The notes beneath the pieces were generated by a model. That model saw only the letters and a program-made list of their open reading frames with translations, was not told the DNA's origin and did not search any database. A stretch of DNA of 64,000 bases from Brachionus manjavacas (Eukaryota > Rotifera > Eurotatoria > Ploima > Brachionidae). The stretch is from positions 2,091,501 through 2,155,500 of the forward strand of contig JAHQIY010000010.1 in the NCBI GenBank assembly GCA_019054805.1. The letters run 5' to 3'. The position numbers and the translations under genes are program-made. Each line of letters begins with the position of its first letter. Positions within the stretch are counted from its first letter, which is position 1. Of the stretch, positions 31,431-42,807 are shown in pieces.

Positions 31431-33265
31431 AATATATGCTTAAAAATTAATGTGAAATCTATTTGAAAATAAGGTCATGTAAAAATTGTTAAAATTATGA
31501 GGAAATGAAGTTCTTACTACAAATATGCTACAAATCATTTTTGACAAGTTTATAAGTGTCCCAATATTTTAAAAATACAATCATGAATAATAAAATTAAT
31601 ATGATAGTTGAAGTACGAAATGGTGAAAAAAAATGCAAGTTTGTTTCAAAGATTAAGCAAAATAGTTCCCGAGTCTTTAAGAAATGATTTTAAAAAAATC
31701 GCATAATTTCTATATAAGAAAAATAATCCGGCTAAAATTAATGCAGGTGATCATATCAAAATTTGCTTTGAAATTATCAACACTAATAACTGGTAATCTT
31801 CCTTAATTTATAAATTATAGAGTTTTGAATTTCATATTTTTATCAATACTAACCAAAATTGATTATTTATTTAATTAAGTACCATTAAATAATTTCAATG
31901 TTTGGATTATATTAAATTATTATGTAAAAATTAATCTTTTTAATGAACCTTAATATTTAATGCATTTAGCAAAAATTATTATGAATCTTAAGAAGAAACG
32001 GTTCCAATCAATTATGTAATTGGATTTAAAAAAAAAAAATTAATCAAATGAGCGAAATTAATCAATTAATCAAATTTTAAAAAAATTCGAACAAATTAAA
32101 GCTTTTTCAATGAAGAAAAATGATTTGTATCTCGAGATTAATTATTAATTATTCAAATATATTTGAATTTTTTTTTTAAGTATATATTATTAAAATTTTA
32201 CTTAAAAATGTTAATACTAACATTATACACAAATAAAGATTTTATAGAATAAGCTTTCTTAAGTTCACAGTAAAATCGATTTATTTTATTTTATTCATAG
32301 GCAATGAAGACACAAAAAAATTGAAATTTTTTACTCAGATATAAATTCGACTTGAAACAGATTTTAATCTATTAATTAATGTCAATTGTTAGCTGAAATT
32401 TATTTTCTAAAAAAAAATTCAATCAATTAATTGAAAAATGATTGAAAACATCAGTTAAAATTCCACACTTTTTTGTCAGAAAATAATTCAAAATAAATAA
32501 TTAACTATATCAGTGAAAAATTTTTTTTTAATTTTATTCAGGCCACTGAGTGAAATAATAGAAAAAACATTCTTGATTAAAAATAAATATTGTGACATCA
32601 TTTTGAACAAATTGAATACACCTCTATCTTTTCTAAAATGTTAAAAAATATTTAGTAACTTTGGATCTCGGGACAATTTTATCTCCAAAAATAGGAAAGG
32701 ATTTTTGCGTTTTTTAAATCACGAGTGAATCTTTGTGCAATTTGTGACATTTTCTAAAAAATTAAAAAAATGTTTATCTAAACTTAAAAATAGAAAAAGA
32801 TATGTGGCTAGTGATAAAGCGTATTTTCGCTATTTATACGAAGATTTTGATTTCATAAATCACTAGATTTTAGGCTTTTAATCTTTGCTCCAAGACTTAA
32901 AATAAATCCTTAGTTACAGGTCGAGGCCGATAAAACTAGGGAAGCATTCTGTTTTCACAACTCTAAATTAAGCAAAAATCGAATAAGTCGTGATTAATCA
33001 AGTACTAGAGAAAAATCAATTTTTTAGTCAAAAAATTTCCTTCATGTCTGATCCTAGATTTTTTGAAAGCATAATTTTTTTATAATGAGAATTATTTTTT
33101 TCACCCGCTTTTTTTCTCTTTTTAAAAATTAAAATTAAAATTAAACGAATATCAAAAAAATATTTGTTCAAGCTAAACTTGAAAAAAAATTCAAAAATCA
33201 TGCCATTTTAATTTTTTGATTATTCAACAAATAAAACTAACTTTTCGATTACCCAAATTTTAGAT
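31431..33265. other. AT-rich intergenic DNA upstream of the desaturase
   Basis: No gene, RNA or clear mobile-element boundary is recognised. The last few hundred bases should include the desaturase promoter. Confidence 0.4.
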
Positions 33266-34989
33266 ATGGGAAAAGGTGCGAACAACTTGTCGTCTGCTGG
33301 CTTGAATAATCTGGCAACCGAAGCGGTGTCCAAGACGGTGATTAGCTGGGACGAGGTCAAAAAGCACAATACCAAAGACAACTGCTGGATCGTGGTCAAC
33401 GATTTTGTCTACAATGTGACATCATTCAAAAAAAATCACCCCGGTGGATCAAAAATAATCGAGTTCTATGCTGGACAGGATGCTACGGTAAATTGGATTA
33501 AAAATTTTAATCAAAATTTGTGTTTGGCTCTGAAAAAAAATTTAATTTTTTAGGAAGTTTTTAATGCATTCCACAAAGACTTTGACCGAGTGTTCAAATT
33601 TGCCAAGTGTTACAAAATTGGCCAAATAGACCCCAATGACAAAAGTAATGAAAAGCTTAGCTCAGATGAAAAGGAAAAGGTTGAAAAAGAAATCGCCATT
33701 AGGAAAGACTTCAAAGATGTGAAAGAGGCGGCTGAAAGAATGGTATGATCCTCGGATTAAATTTCATAAAAAATTATTTTCTTTTCCAAAGGGTCTTTTT
33801 GAACCAAGTTATACATTTTATTTCTTGCATGGATTTCACATTGTTTTCTTCCAAATGCTCGGCTATTATATTCTATTAAATTATGGTGGTAAGAGTTTCG
33901 CAGCAGTTTTGCTGGCTTTGGCATGTAATGTAATTGCAGAGGCCCAAGCCGGATGGGCCCAGCACGACTACGGGCACTCGTCAATGCTGTCAAAGCCCAA
34001 GCACAACAACTATGTTCATTTGTTCTTTATGGGATTTATAAAGGGTGCAAGTGCTGACTGGTGGACCTATATGCACAATATGCATCATGCCAAGCCGAAT
34101 GTGATCGAGAAAGACCCTGATGTGCGCCTAGAGCCTTTTTTTGTGGTCGGGACTGTTGAGCCAAAAAGAGTAATTTAAAAAAATTGATAATTAAAAAAAT
34201 TTTCTTTGCTTAATTAGAGAGCTGAAAAAAATGTGAAGCAAAAAAAGAAAAATTATTATCCATTTACTATCCAGCAGTATTTGTTCCCGATTGCAGCACC
34301 ACTTTTATTTCCACTGTTGTTCCAATGGACTACCATTAGACATGCGATTAGACGCAACAAGTACTTGGACTTGGCGTCCATGGTGCCTATGTATATCTTG
34401 CATTTTTGGGTCACTTATGCCACCTTTCAATCAGTGCTCAAATGTGCAATTTACTTTTTTTTTGTCAGACTGTTCGAGAGTGCATGGTTTACTTGGGTGT
34501 CTCAGTGTAATCATATTGTAATGGATATTCATGATGATGTAGACTATGACAGTTGGCTGCATTTACAAGTATTTTAAATTTTAGTAATAATTTTTTTTTC
34601 ATTTTTTTATGTCAAGATTAAAGCAACATGTAATATTGAAAAGTCGTGGTTCAATGACTGGTACACTGGTCACTTAAATTTTCAAATTGAACATCAGTAT
34701 TTGTTAAATAAAGAATGTCTTAGAAATTATACTAAATTTTTATTTTAGTCTATTTCCAACAATGCCAAGACACAATTTGTACAAAATTCAGCCTTTGGTA
34801 AAATCTCTGTGCGAAAAACATGGTGTCAGTTATGTGATTAAGCCGCTATGGAGAGCTTTTTATGACATATTACTGTGAGAAGATTGGAATTTAATTTTAT
34901 GAAATTTTTGAATTTTTTTTTCCAGCTCGTTAAAGAAGTCCGGTCAAATGTGGAAAGAAGCCTATGATGAATTGATTACTTCATTGTAA
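33266..34989 (+). CDS. Cytochrome b5-fused front-end fatty acid desaturase, 7 exons
   Basis: Exons 33266-33487, 33554-33742, 33792-34169, 34218-34568, 34617-34696, 34749-34874 and 34926-34989 join to 469 codons plus stop. All six introns are GT-AG and 48-66 nt. The cytochrome b5 domain carries the heme motif HPGG at residues 58-61. The three di-iron histidine boxes are present: HDYGH (195-199), HNMHH (232-236) and QIEHH (403-407). The QxxHH box, rather than HxxHH, defines front-end desaturases (delta-5/6, FADS-like). QIEHH is interrupted by an intron, and splicing restores the second His. Hydrophobic segments follow the boxes, as expected for an ER enzyme using electrons through its own b5 domain. 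The C-terminus ([16 protein letters not shown]) matches the family. Regioselectivity cannot be read from sequence. An AATAAA lies at 35,104-35,109. Confidence 0.95.
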
Positions 34990-35524
34990 GGAATATGTTG
35001 AGATTTTTGTGCTGAGTAAGCATTTCTAAATTAGGATGGCTGATCAAATTTTTAGACTTAATCATTATTGTAGAATTAAATTAGTAAGATATAAGTTTTA
35101 TGTAATAAAATTATTCTAATTCATTTTAATAATTATTTTGTTCGATTCATAAATTACTCTTCAATTAACAATTAAAAAGTTTATTTGATCATGAAATTAA
35201 AATATTTTGTTACTCAAAATTCTTTGTGATTAAAATTAGCATTCTTTCCCCATTTACGTCAAAGGTATTTGCTAAATTTCAACAAATTTATTTTATGTTC
35301 AATTAGCTATTAGTTTCAAGACAAAATTTCAATTAATGAGAAATTTACTAAAAATGCCCAGAAAGATTTCCGGATATTTAAATTAAAAATTAATTAATTT
35401 TGGATTATTGAGAATAAATGCGCACACTTTAATTTAAAAAAATTATTGAAAATTCACTAATTGCAAATTTTACCTAGAATTTAAAATATTTTTCACAATA
35501 TAAAAACAATAGCTTGCTTAAAAC
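34990..35524. other. Desaturase 3' flank
   Basis: Contains the probable polyadenylation signal AATAAA at 35,104-35,109, then AT-rich DNA up to a LINE insertion. Confidence 0.5.
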
Positions 35525-36680
35525 TTTTTAAATTGATTAAAATGAATCCACCTCATTACTTGACTAACTGGATTAGAGCCTTTTTAGATAGAAGGACATT
35601 TAAGGTAAATGTGAATTATCATCTGAGCGAAGAATGTAAAATAACTGCAGGTGTTCCTCAAGGCTCAGTAATTAGTCCTCTTTTATTTAGTATATATATT
35701 AATGACATCATAAAAGAAATAAAACAAATAATGAATACTCTCTGCTTTTCGCAGATGATCTAGTTACATTCTTCATTTATAACGAGAAAGGGAACCTAAA
35801 AAATAAGACTAATAAATACACCAACGAACTAGAACAATGGCTTATTAAATGGAAAATGAAGATATCAGTAGAAAGTCGTGTTCAGTAGTCTTCTCTAGAT
35901 AAAAAAAAGAGAGTGATGATCTAAACTTAAAAATCTATGGAAACAGAATAGTGAGCCAAAAAGAAATCAAGTTTCTTGGTATTAAATCTGATTCTAAGTT
36001 AAATTTTAATGTACTGGTAGACGAAATCAAAGAACGCTGCAATAAAAGGTTAAATATTATATAGATATTTTCAAATAAAAAATGAGGTCTTAATCAAAAC
36101 ACACTAGGAAATTTATATAAATCTTTAGTCGTACCAATCTTAGACTATTCTTTACCTTGCTTGAATTCATTTTCAGAAAATAATATCAAAAAACTGCAAG
36201 CAATTCAGAATACAGCAGTCAGATATATTCTTAAGTTAAAATGTGATACTCCTTCCAACATGGTGCATCATGAGGCTTTTAATAAACTTAAATTACTAAT
36301 AGTCTCAAATCGGCTTTGTGAGTTGAGTGAAAGATATGTTGGGACAGGACTGAGACATTCTATTCCATTGGTTGTTAGGCTGGTGGAGGAATACAAAGAA
36401 GGTTTCGAATCAAGATTTATTGAATACTCAACTCCATTGTGTAATTGTTACCTTACTATTTTTTTTTTTCCTGAAACTCGAACTATTTTAACATGTGCCA
36501 CATGTAACAATCTTTTCCAATTTATGTCTTTTCAACTTTAATTTTTTTTAGCTTATTTACTCTATTTTGATTCTTTTTTTTTTATCTAATTTTATTAACT
36601 TTAATTTTATTTTAATTTTAATTTTAACTTATTCTGAAGGAGCTCATGCTCGGTACAGAAAACAAATAAATAAATAATAC
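35525..36680 (+). mobile_element. Family B LINE copy, 5'-truncated in RT
   Basis: Begins inside RT (IKMNPPHYLTNWIRAFLDRR, TFKVNVNYHLSEECKI, TAGVPQGSVISPLLFSIYIN). A one-base shift near 35,740 turns the FADD block out of frame. Further shifts and stops follow to about 36,080, then the open C-terminal part 36,161-36,541 (IKKLQAIQNTAVRYILKLKC). The 3' end is AAGGAGCTCATGCTCGGTAC AGAAAACAAATAAATAAATA. It is the sister of the copy at 22.8-24.5 kb. Confidence 0.85.
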
Positions 36681-36684
36681 AAAT

Positions 36685-37395
36685 TTAAGGAAATAGAATG
36701 GTGAGTCAACTAGAAATAAAGTTTCTTGATGTTTAATTTGATTCTAAGTTAAATTTTAATGTTCTGGTAGACGAAATTAAAGAATGCTGCAATTAAAGGT
36801 TAAATATTATTAAGATATTATCAAACAAAAAATGGGGTCTTGATCAAAACACACTTGGAAATTTATAAATCATTATTCGGATCAATTTTAGACTATGCTT
36901 TTTCTTTCTTAAATTCATTTTCAAAAAATATTATTAAAAAAATACAAGCAACTCAGAATACATTCGCCCCGTATTGTAAAGATATTTCGAAGATTTTTTT
37001 TTTCACCCCAGCGAGATTTTAACCCTTTTGAATTCCTCTGCTTGCATTACTAACACGCAAACTGTTCGGCTATATGGGCAATGCTTAAACCTCTTTCATC
37101 ATAAAAATAAGGGGACCAGTTTCGACTGAGTAATAATTGCGGTGTAGATGATCAACTCGATGCAGTTACCTCTGGGTCAGATCGAAGCCCAAAAAGGTAC
37201 TAGAAAAGGAAATGAGCGCCTTCCCATTATCCACTAGGATAGAATAGGGACATTTATTATTCAAACTTTTAAACTTTCCTTACATTTTTTTTAAGCTTAT
37301 TTACTTTATTTATATTTTTTTATTTGTTTTTTTTTTTATAATTTATTCTGAAGGAGCTCTAACTCGGTACAGAAAACAAATAAATAAATAAAAAA
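36685..37395 (+). mobile_element. Second family B copy in tandem, interrupted
   Basis: Starts at the codons equivalent to GNR-x-VSQ-EIKFL of the copy just upstream and runs to about 36,965. It is then interrupted by unrelated sequence carrying tRNA-like promoter boxes (separate entry) and resumes as the family B 3' UTR from about 37,255. The tail AAGGAGCTCTAACTCGGTAC AG and (AAAT)n is at 37,350-37,395. Confidence 0.75.
36995..37250 (-). other. tRNA-like segment, possible SINE
   Basis: On the minus strand, TAGCCGAACAGTTTGCGTG resembles a tRNA A box and GGGTTAAAATCTCGC a degenerate B box about 45 nt later, with GCCCATA and TGGGGTG flanking like acceptor strands. It is less AT-rich than its surroundings and replaces the middle of a family B LINE. 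A tRNA-derived SINE or an old tRNA pseudogene fits. No A-rich tail or target duplication is identified. Confidence 0.4.
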
Positions 37396-37439
37396 TAAAT
37401 GGTAAAAAAATAATTAGAATATAAATGAATAATTTTTCT

Positions 37440-37595
37440 GATAAAAAGAAAAATTAGTTGAAAAATCTGTCACATGTAACAACCTATTTCAGTATATGTC
37501 TTTTAAAATTATTCTATTTTTATTTTTTTTTATAATTTATTCTGAAGGGGCTATAGCTCAGTACAAAATACAAATAAATAAATAATCAAAATTTC
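37440..37595 (+). mobile_element. Third family B tail in tandem
   Basis: From CACATGTAACAACCTATTTC (equivalent to 36,500 in the first copy) to AAGGGGCTATAGCTCAGTAC AAAATAC and (AAAT)n. A 3' UTR-only copy. Confidence 0.65.
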
Positions 37596-37814
37596 TGAGA
37601 AATCACCAATTTAATAGAACTTTATGATAACATAAATAAATATTATCGAAAAAAATTAATGAAAAATTCTTTGATTAAAAATATTGAGATCGACTTATAG
37701 ATAGATTTCGATTCTTTTCTACATTTTCAATCAATTTGTTTTCAATAGAAGAAAATATTTTTGCGAGTGCATAGTTCACAAATTTGTGCCACATAAAAGG
37801 TCGATCTTAAAATA
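37596..37814. other. Short AT-rich spacer
   Basis: No feature recognised. Confidence 0.3.
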
Positions 37815-38460
37815 AATTATTTTGAAATTATTAAAAGAATTTTTCTTAAATAATAAGAAAATTACGTAAAAAAAATTAATTTAATTATTTATTTTATCAT
37901 AAAAAAAAAAAAAAAAATTATAAATTTAAATTTTTAGTATCTTTTTTATAAATAAACTTTCTAAAATTTCGAATTCTAAATATCAAAAAAAAATAATTAT
38001 TAAAAAATTATCTTATTTAAAATATTAGATAAATAATAAATGCTACTTTCATGTCTTTAAATTTTTTTTAAAAATCTAAGCAAAATTTTTTTTTGGACCG
38101 TTTTATGGCCGGTCGGTCTGCACACGGTCGGCTATTTAACGGTCTTTCAGTTGGTCGGCCACTTCGCGGTATGATTTTATTTTGAAAAACCACACGGTCC
38201 CGGCTATTTTTTTCTGACCGGGCACGTGGCCTGACCGATTTCCAACACTACTCTTTAGAAAAGAAATTAAATACTAATCATTTAAATTTATAAATATCTT
38301 TTTTATTATTTATGATAAAATAAATAATTAAATTAATTTTTTTTACATAATTTTCTTATAATTTAAGAAAAATTCTTTTAATAATTTCAAAAAAATTTTG
38401 CGGCCGTTTTGTGGCCGACCGGTCTGCACACGGCCGCCGCCCAACATTACTAAAGAGTTG
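37815..38460. mobile_element. Foldback element with GC-rich repeats
   Basis: Left arm about 37,820-37,930 and right arm about 38,280-38,394 are near-perfect inverted copies of about 110 bp (TTTGAAATTATTAAAAGAAT, then TTTTTCTTAAATAATAAG, then ATTTATTTTATCATAAA). Between them and again just outside the right arm are GC-rich direct copies of GGCCG-TTTT-GTGGCCG, GGTCGGTCTGCACACGG and CCCAACA-TACT-AAAGAG. GC-rich patches of this kind occur nowhere else in the window. No coding sequence. Class unknown. Confidence 0.65.
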
Positions 38461-38774
38461 ATATTTTATTTGGCAAACTTTTTTCTTTATTGAAATTTTT
38501 TTTTTAAGTCTTTGATTGAAAAGTTCTAATTATATTTGATCATTTCGTAGTTCATCTATCTGGTTATTATATTCTGACCAAAATTAGGATTATTAAAACA
38601 GTAAGACATTTTTTTCAAGTTAAAATTTATTTTTAATATTTTTAAAAATCTCGAAAAAATCCAAAGTATATTTAATCAAAGTTGGTCGAAAGTTAAAGTC
38701 CAAAGTTTGACTTTGGCTTAGAAATAAAAAATATCTAAGAAAAATTTATCAAAAAAAGTTTCACATTGATTTTT

Positions 38775-39707
38775 AGTATCAAGTCCAAAATGTGAACATT
38801 TTGTTCACATAATCTCTGGTCACATATTTGGTGACCAAAATAGATAAATAAAAAAATTAGAAAAATTTTTCGTGACCAGTTTTTATTTTTTGTGAACATT
38901 AATTTTAGAAAAGTTTAATTTTAAATTCAAATGAAAAAAAAAGATAAATTCCAATTCCTTTTTTATTAGTTTTTATGTTTTTTTGTCATATGCAACTTTA
39001 CACCCTTGATGTTTTTCATTAATTTTCCACATAAATCACACGGTACAGGGTTTGCATGTTTGCTGAGTGCTGTTTTTACTACATTCAAAGTTTCTTGAGA
39101 ATTAGTAATTTCAGTCATTGCTTTTTCACGATAATGTATTGCTTTTTCTCCTGCGTTTAGATTTAACACGCTTAATTCCTTATCTATTGTAAATAAATTC
39201 TCACTAAAACTCAATTCGGCATCACTATCTTGGTTATTTATTGGTGTATCATCAGATTTTGATTTAACTAAAGTTACGGATTCTGTCTTATCATCTTCAC
39301 TCTCGCCAATTTCTTTTATATCTACATCTTGCAAATCCCCACCATTTTCTTCGCCGAATTCATTTGGATCGACTTCTGAATTTGATCTAGAGCTAATTAA
39401 TGATCCAAGTAAAGACCCAATGTCACTATTATCATCGTCTTCATCATCATCATAACTATCATCATCACCATCGAATTCATGCACTTCAGCATCTTGCTAG
39501 TGTTTTTAAATTTTTGTCTTTTTTAAATTATTTAATTTTTATTTTTTAATCTAAAATTTGGTGAACATTTTTTTTTTTATGTGACCAGCTTATGGTCACC
39601 AAATATGTGACCAGAGATTATGTGAACAAAATGTTCACATTTTGGACTTGATACTCATGGTCACATTTTTTTGTGAACAATTGTTCACATTTTCCACTAG
39701 ACCCAAA
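38775..39707 (-). mobile_element. Small TIR element with zinc-finger gene, copy 2 (best copy)
   Basis: The inverted repeats at 38,775-38,837 and 39,593-39,655 are identical over 63 bp by eye. Each contains TGTGAACATTTTGTTCACA and GGTCACATATTTGGTGACC. On the right a further related unit, TCTAGTGGAAAATGTGAACA read inward from 39,707, appears to be the true terminus. It aligns with the ends of copies 1 and 3. TGTGAACA/TGTGACCA motifs in both senses occur more than a dozen times, nearly all near the ends. The only gene is the 172-codon ORF below. No target duplication is obvious. It is not assigned to any superfamily. Confidence 0.75.
38966..39484 (-). CDS. Acidic protein with C-terminal C2H2-type zinc finger, element-encoded
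   Basis: An intact 172-codon frame. Residues about 1-45 are extremely acidic (DGDDDSYDDDEDDD), the next about 70 are still acidic and S/N-rich, and a basic C-terminus follows. Residues 149-170 carry C-x2-C-x12-H-x4-H (CDLCGK...KLHMTKKH), a plausible single C2H2 finger with an H-x4-H end. A preceding block (KAMTEI...VVKTALSKHANPVP) is conserved in the copies at 3.2 kb and 50.1 kb. It is not a known transposase: no DDE/D pattern or HUH motif. I infer a DNA-binding protein that may recognise the repeated GTGA-based sites at the element ends. It could be an accessory factor or a captured host gene. Function unknown. Confidence 0.65.
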   Translation of the reverse strand: MHEFDGDDDSYDDDEDDDNSDIGSLLGSLISSRSNSEVDPNEFGEENGGDLQDVDIKEIGESEDDKTESVTLVKSKSDDTPINNQDSDAELSFSENLFTIDKELSVLNLNAGEKAIHYREKAMTEITNSQETLNVVKTALSKHANPVPCDLCGKLMKNIKGVKLHMTKKHKN

Positions 39708-40268
39708 AAATTAAACGGGATAAAATTCAAAATATTTTTTCAAATAAATTTTTAACACTTTTCCGGTTATCTTTTTAAAAGAAAATACATTGCCAAAAAT
39801 ACTAAATTTTTCAATTAAAACATAACTGTCTTTTTTAAAATTTTAAACTAATTATGAAATAACTTAAATAATTTTTTATCAAACTACTATGTCATTGTTA
39901 AATTTGCTGCTTGAATATCACATATTTCGTGTTAAACCATTTTTTTTTTGGAAAAAAATCGCGCTGAAGGAACAAAAGGGGCACAAAGAATAAGTGATAA
40001 AAATTTTCCTGGTTCTAAAAAATTTTAAAAAAATAAATTTATAAAAGAGAAAATTTTAGTTTGGTTTACCCTCACATTGACCCTCAAATGCATTCGGAGG
40101 ATACAAAATATACCCGAGAATACTAAAAATTAATCTTTAAGAATTTGTTTTTTACTTGTTTCATGAAAAAAAATTAAAATTATGGAAACAACAAATTTAT
40201 TTTTTATAATTAACAAAATCAATTCGAATCAAAGGAAAAACTTACAAAAATGGTACAATTTTTTGTTG
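39708..40268. other. AT-rich spacer; 3' flank of the coiled-coil gene
   Basis: No gene. A TTTATT at about 40,197 (AATAAA on the minus strand) is a possible polyadenylation signal for the next gene. Confidence 0.4.
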
Positions 40269-42567
40269 CTAGAAAAAATCTGAACAATCAGAGGATATAT
40301 TTAAAGGACTATTAGGAGTTGAGGTAATGACCGGTTCATTATTTGTTGAAACTAGATTAGGCAGGCAACGAGATTGGCGTTTCAAACGATACGACTCAAC
40401 ACTTTCTTTGATACACTGTTGGTAGTTTTTCAAAAAATACTGATCCTAATTTGTTTAAAATAAAAACAAAATTGAAAAAACATTTTTTTCTTACTTCAGC
40501 AAATTCTAAGCATTCATTATTACTTTTTTTATTCAAAGTATTTCTTGGAAGCTGGTAAGTCGGGATCGTTTGGGTTTGGGGCGATCTGGAGCTTTCGTTC
40601 AAACCTTCGCATATATTCAAGTCCGATTCCATACTAATCTGAATTTCTTTGATCGATTCTTCATCTAATCTAATCTTGCGGCGCCGTTCTCCACTTACCG
40701 GAATAGAGTTGTCCACTTTGAAACGCTTTTGGCCTCTAAATGATGTCAAATTTTTCTCTGCTAGCTCACATTTTTTCTCCAAATCAAAGAATTTGGTCAC
40801 CCAATTTTCTAAATCATCGTTCTTGGCCTTAATCTGGTCTCTTAAATTTTTCTCCTGATTTTTCAAAGAATCCTTGGCAAAAAAAAAATTTATTTAATTC
40901 TATTAAAATAAATAAAAAAGTTACTATATTTTCTTTCAAAAAATTTTTTTCACGCTCAAGCAATTTGACCAAATCTTCACTTTGAGTAATTTTTAATTCC
41001 AAATGAGAAATTTTACCCAAAAAATTGGCCATGTCAGACTGGCTCTTTATTCAAAAAGATTAAAATTCAAAAAAATCAAAATCTAAATTTACCTTTTCTT
41101 CCAAAAGTTTTATTTCGGTGCTGAATTTTTCAACTTCTGTTTGCTTTGAGCTGACAAAATTTTCCAAATTTTCTAATTTTGATTTAAAATTGTCTACTTG
41201 GCAATTGAGCTCCTGGATTAGAGAATCTTTGCTAACCAAATCGTTATTTTGTTCATCAATTTTAAGTTTCAAGTCTTCAATTTGAAGCTCTAAGGTGGAA
41301 ATATTTTCCAAATAAACACAAATTTTGGCTTCAAATTCCTCAGATCTTGACTTGGAAATATGATCAATTTCTTTTTTTGACTTTTCTTCTAGATTTTTTA
41401 TTTCTAGTGACTTTGAGTCCAATTCTCCCTTTAGACTATCTATTTGTTGATTCAAATCATTTATCAAATTTTGCGAATCGGCCATTTTTTCTATTAAATT
41501 TGACTCTAAACTTAACTTTTCGGACAATTTAGTTTCCAATTCCTCACATTTTACTGACCACTCGGAATCTTTAAATTTTATCTCATCAATTTTTTGGAGT
41601 AGATTTTCAGAAATTTTATCTTGATAAAAAAATTTTCGATTTTATTAATTAATTTATTAGAAAACCTACCTTTTTCATTTTGAATCTTTTCAATTTGCTC
41701 TCTTTTAAGCACCGAGTCTTTGGTCAAGTCCAAAATCGATTTATTTTGACTTTTAATTTCGTTTATTTGTTCGGCTAACTAAAATTTTTTTAGAGCTTCT
41801 ATAAAATTATTTTAAATAAAAAAAAAAACTTTTCTGTTAAGATCCTCAATTTTTGTTTCATAATTTTGGCTATTTTCTTTTAATTTACTTTTTAAATTCT
41901 CATCTTAAAAAAATTTAAATTTTTTTTTAATAATTTTTTTTAGAATTTACTTTGGTCGGTCAAATCATTAATTTTTTTCCTATGTTCTTCCTCTATTAAT
42001 CTAACTTTTTGCCAAAATTCCTTAAAAAAAGAATTTATTTAAATTTAAAATTACAATTTTAAACGATACTTCAATTTTTTTATTTTTCATTTCATTATCT
42101 TTAATGAAAACTTGACTAATTGATTCAGCTAAAAAGAAAATTAAGAAAAATAAAAATTTTTATTTAGAATGATCACTTTTTTTTTTATGCTCCTCGAGTT
42201 CTTTAAGTTGTTCAGTAAGAACTTTGAATGTTTTGAACAAAAAGTCAATTTTTTGCGAATGTTCGATTCTGCTGTTCTCAGATTTGTTCAATTGGTTTCT
42301 CAGGGATTCAATTTGGACCATGAGTTTCGTTTCATTTTCAGCATAATTTTCTATTCTTTTTTTATATTCATTTAATTGTTCGTCCTAAAATAAAAAATAT
42401 ATTTAAAAAGAAAAAATCTTAAACTATCTTACCTTTTCTTTTGAGCTCAATTCACTATTTAATTTTAATTTTTTGATAAAATTAATATGCTCATGTATTT
42501 GGCCGTAGACAGTGTCGCTTAGGGTGGCCGAGCGAGTCATTTCATTAGATTGGATTTCTTTCATCAT
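40269..42567 (-). CDS. Long coiled-coil protein, 10 exons, unidentified
   Basis: Exons (minus order) 42433-42567, 42177-42384, 42070-42128, 41951-42020, 41830-41903, 41670-41778, 41093-41619, 40925-41044, 40495-40872 and 40269-40445 join in frame to 618 codons plus stop. Nine GT-AG introns are all 47-52 nt. The protein begins MMKEIQSNEMTRSATLSDTV. It is almost entirely heptad-like, E/K/L/N-rich coiled coil from about residue 30 to about 460, with a basic stretch (QKRFKV...GERRRKIRL), an S/T/P-rich segment, and a short tail (CIKESVESYRLKRQSRC, ending SDCSDFF). No motor, kinase or membrane segment is seen. Candidates include centrosomal, Golgi-tether or synaptonemal proteins, but I cannot choose. 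The uniform intron sizes and in-phase joins make the gene model strong even though the family is unknown. Confidence 0.8.
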
Positions 42568-42698
42568 TTTGAAAAAAACTATATGAAAACATGTGAGTTA
42601 TATTTTTTTAAATATGGCGCACAAAAAATTCAATTTCAAGTTTAAAAATGAGCTAATTTGAATAATTTTTAAGCTATTTCAAAGAAGGTAAATATTAA

Positions 42699-42807
42699 GA
42701 CAGTATGGCCGAGTGGTCTAAGGCGCCAGACTCAAGTTTGAAACATAGCTTTAAGTGCGTGTTCTGGTCAGTGTATACTGGCGTGGGTTCAAATCCCACT
42801 GCTGTCA
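42699..42807 (+). tRNA. tRNA-Leu (CAA) with intron
   Basis: The acceptor GACAGTA pairs with TGCTGTC (one G-T), with discriminator A at 42,807. The D arm is in TGGCCGAGTGGTCTAAGGC (A box). The anticodon stem CCAGA pairs with TCTGG around loop C-T-CAA-G, interrupted after position 37 by an intron of about 24 nt. The long variable arm CAGT-GTAT-ACTG is typical of Leu/Ser. The T arm GTGGG-TTCAAAT-CCCAC contains the B box. An intron in tRNA-Leu(CAA) is common in eukaryotes. Mature CCA is not encoded. It looks functional. Confidence 0.93.

Noticed and set aside
33488-33553. Continuation of desaturase exon 1 as coding ([10 protein letters not shown]...)
   Set aside because: Splicing at GTAAAT to the next AG restores the b5 sequence [14 protein letters not shown].
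33757-33993. Minus-strand open frame
   Set aside because: Antisense of desaturase exon 3, whose histidine box lies in frame on the plus strand.
40649-42375. Several plus-strand open frames (40,649-40,858, 41,347-41,532, 42,169-42,375)
   Set aside because: Shadows of the coiled-coil exons on the minus strand. Composition is L/F/S-rich, as expected for the antisense of K/E-rich codons.
42699-42807. tRNA pseudogene or SINE head
   Set aside because: All arms pair, both boxes are intact, and the interruption is a normal tRNA-Leu(CAA) intron after position 37.
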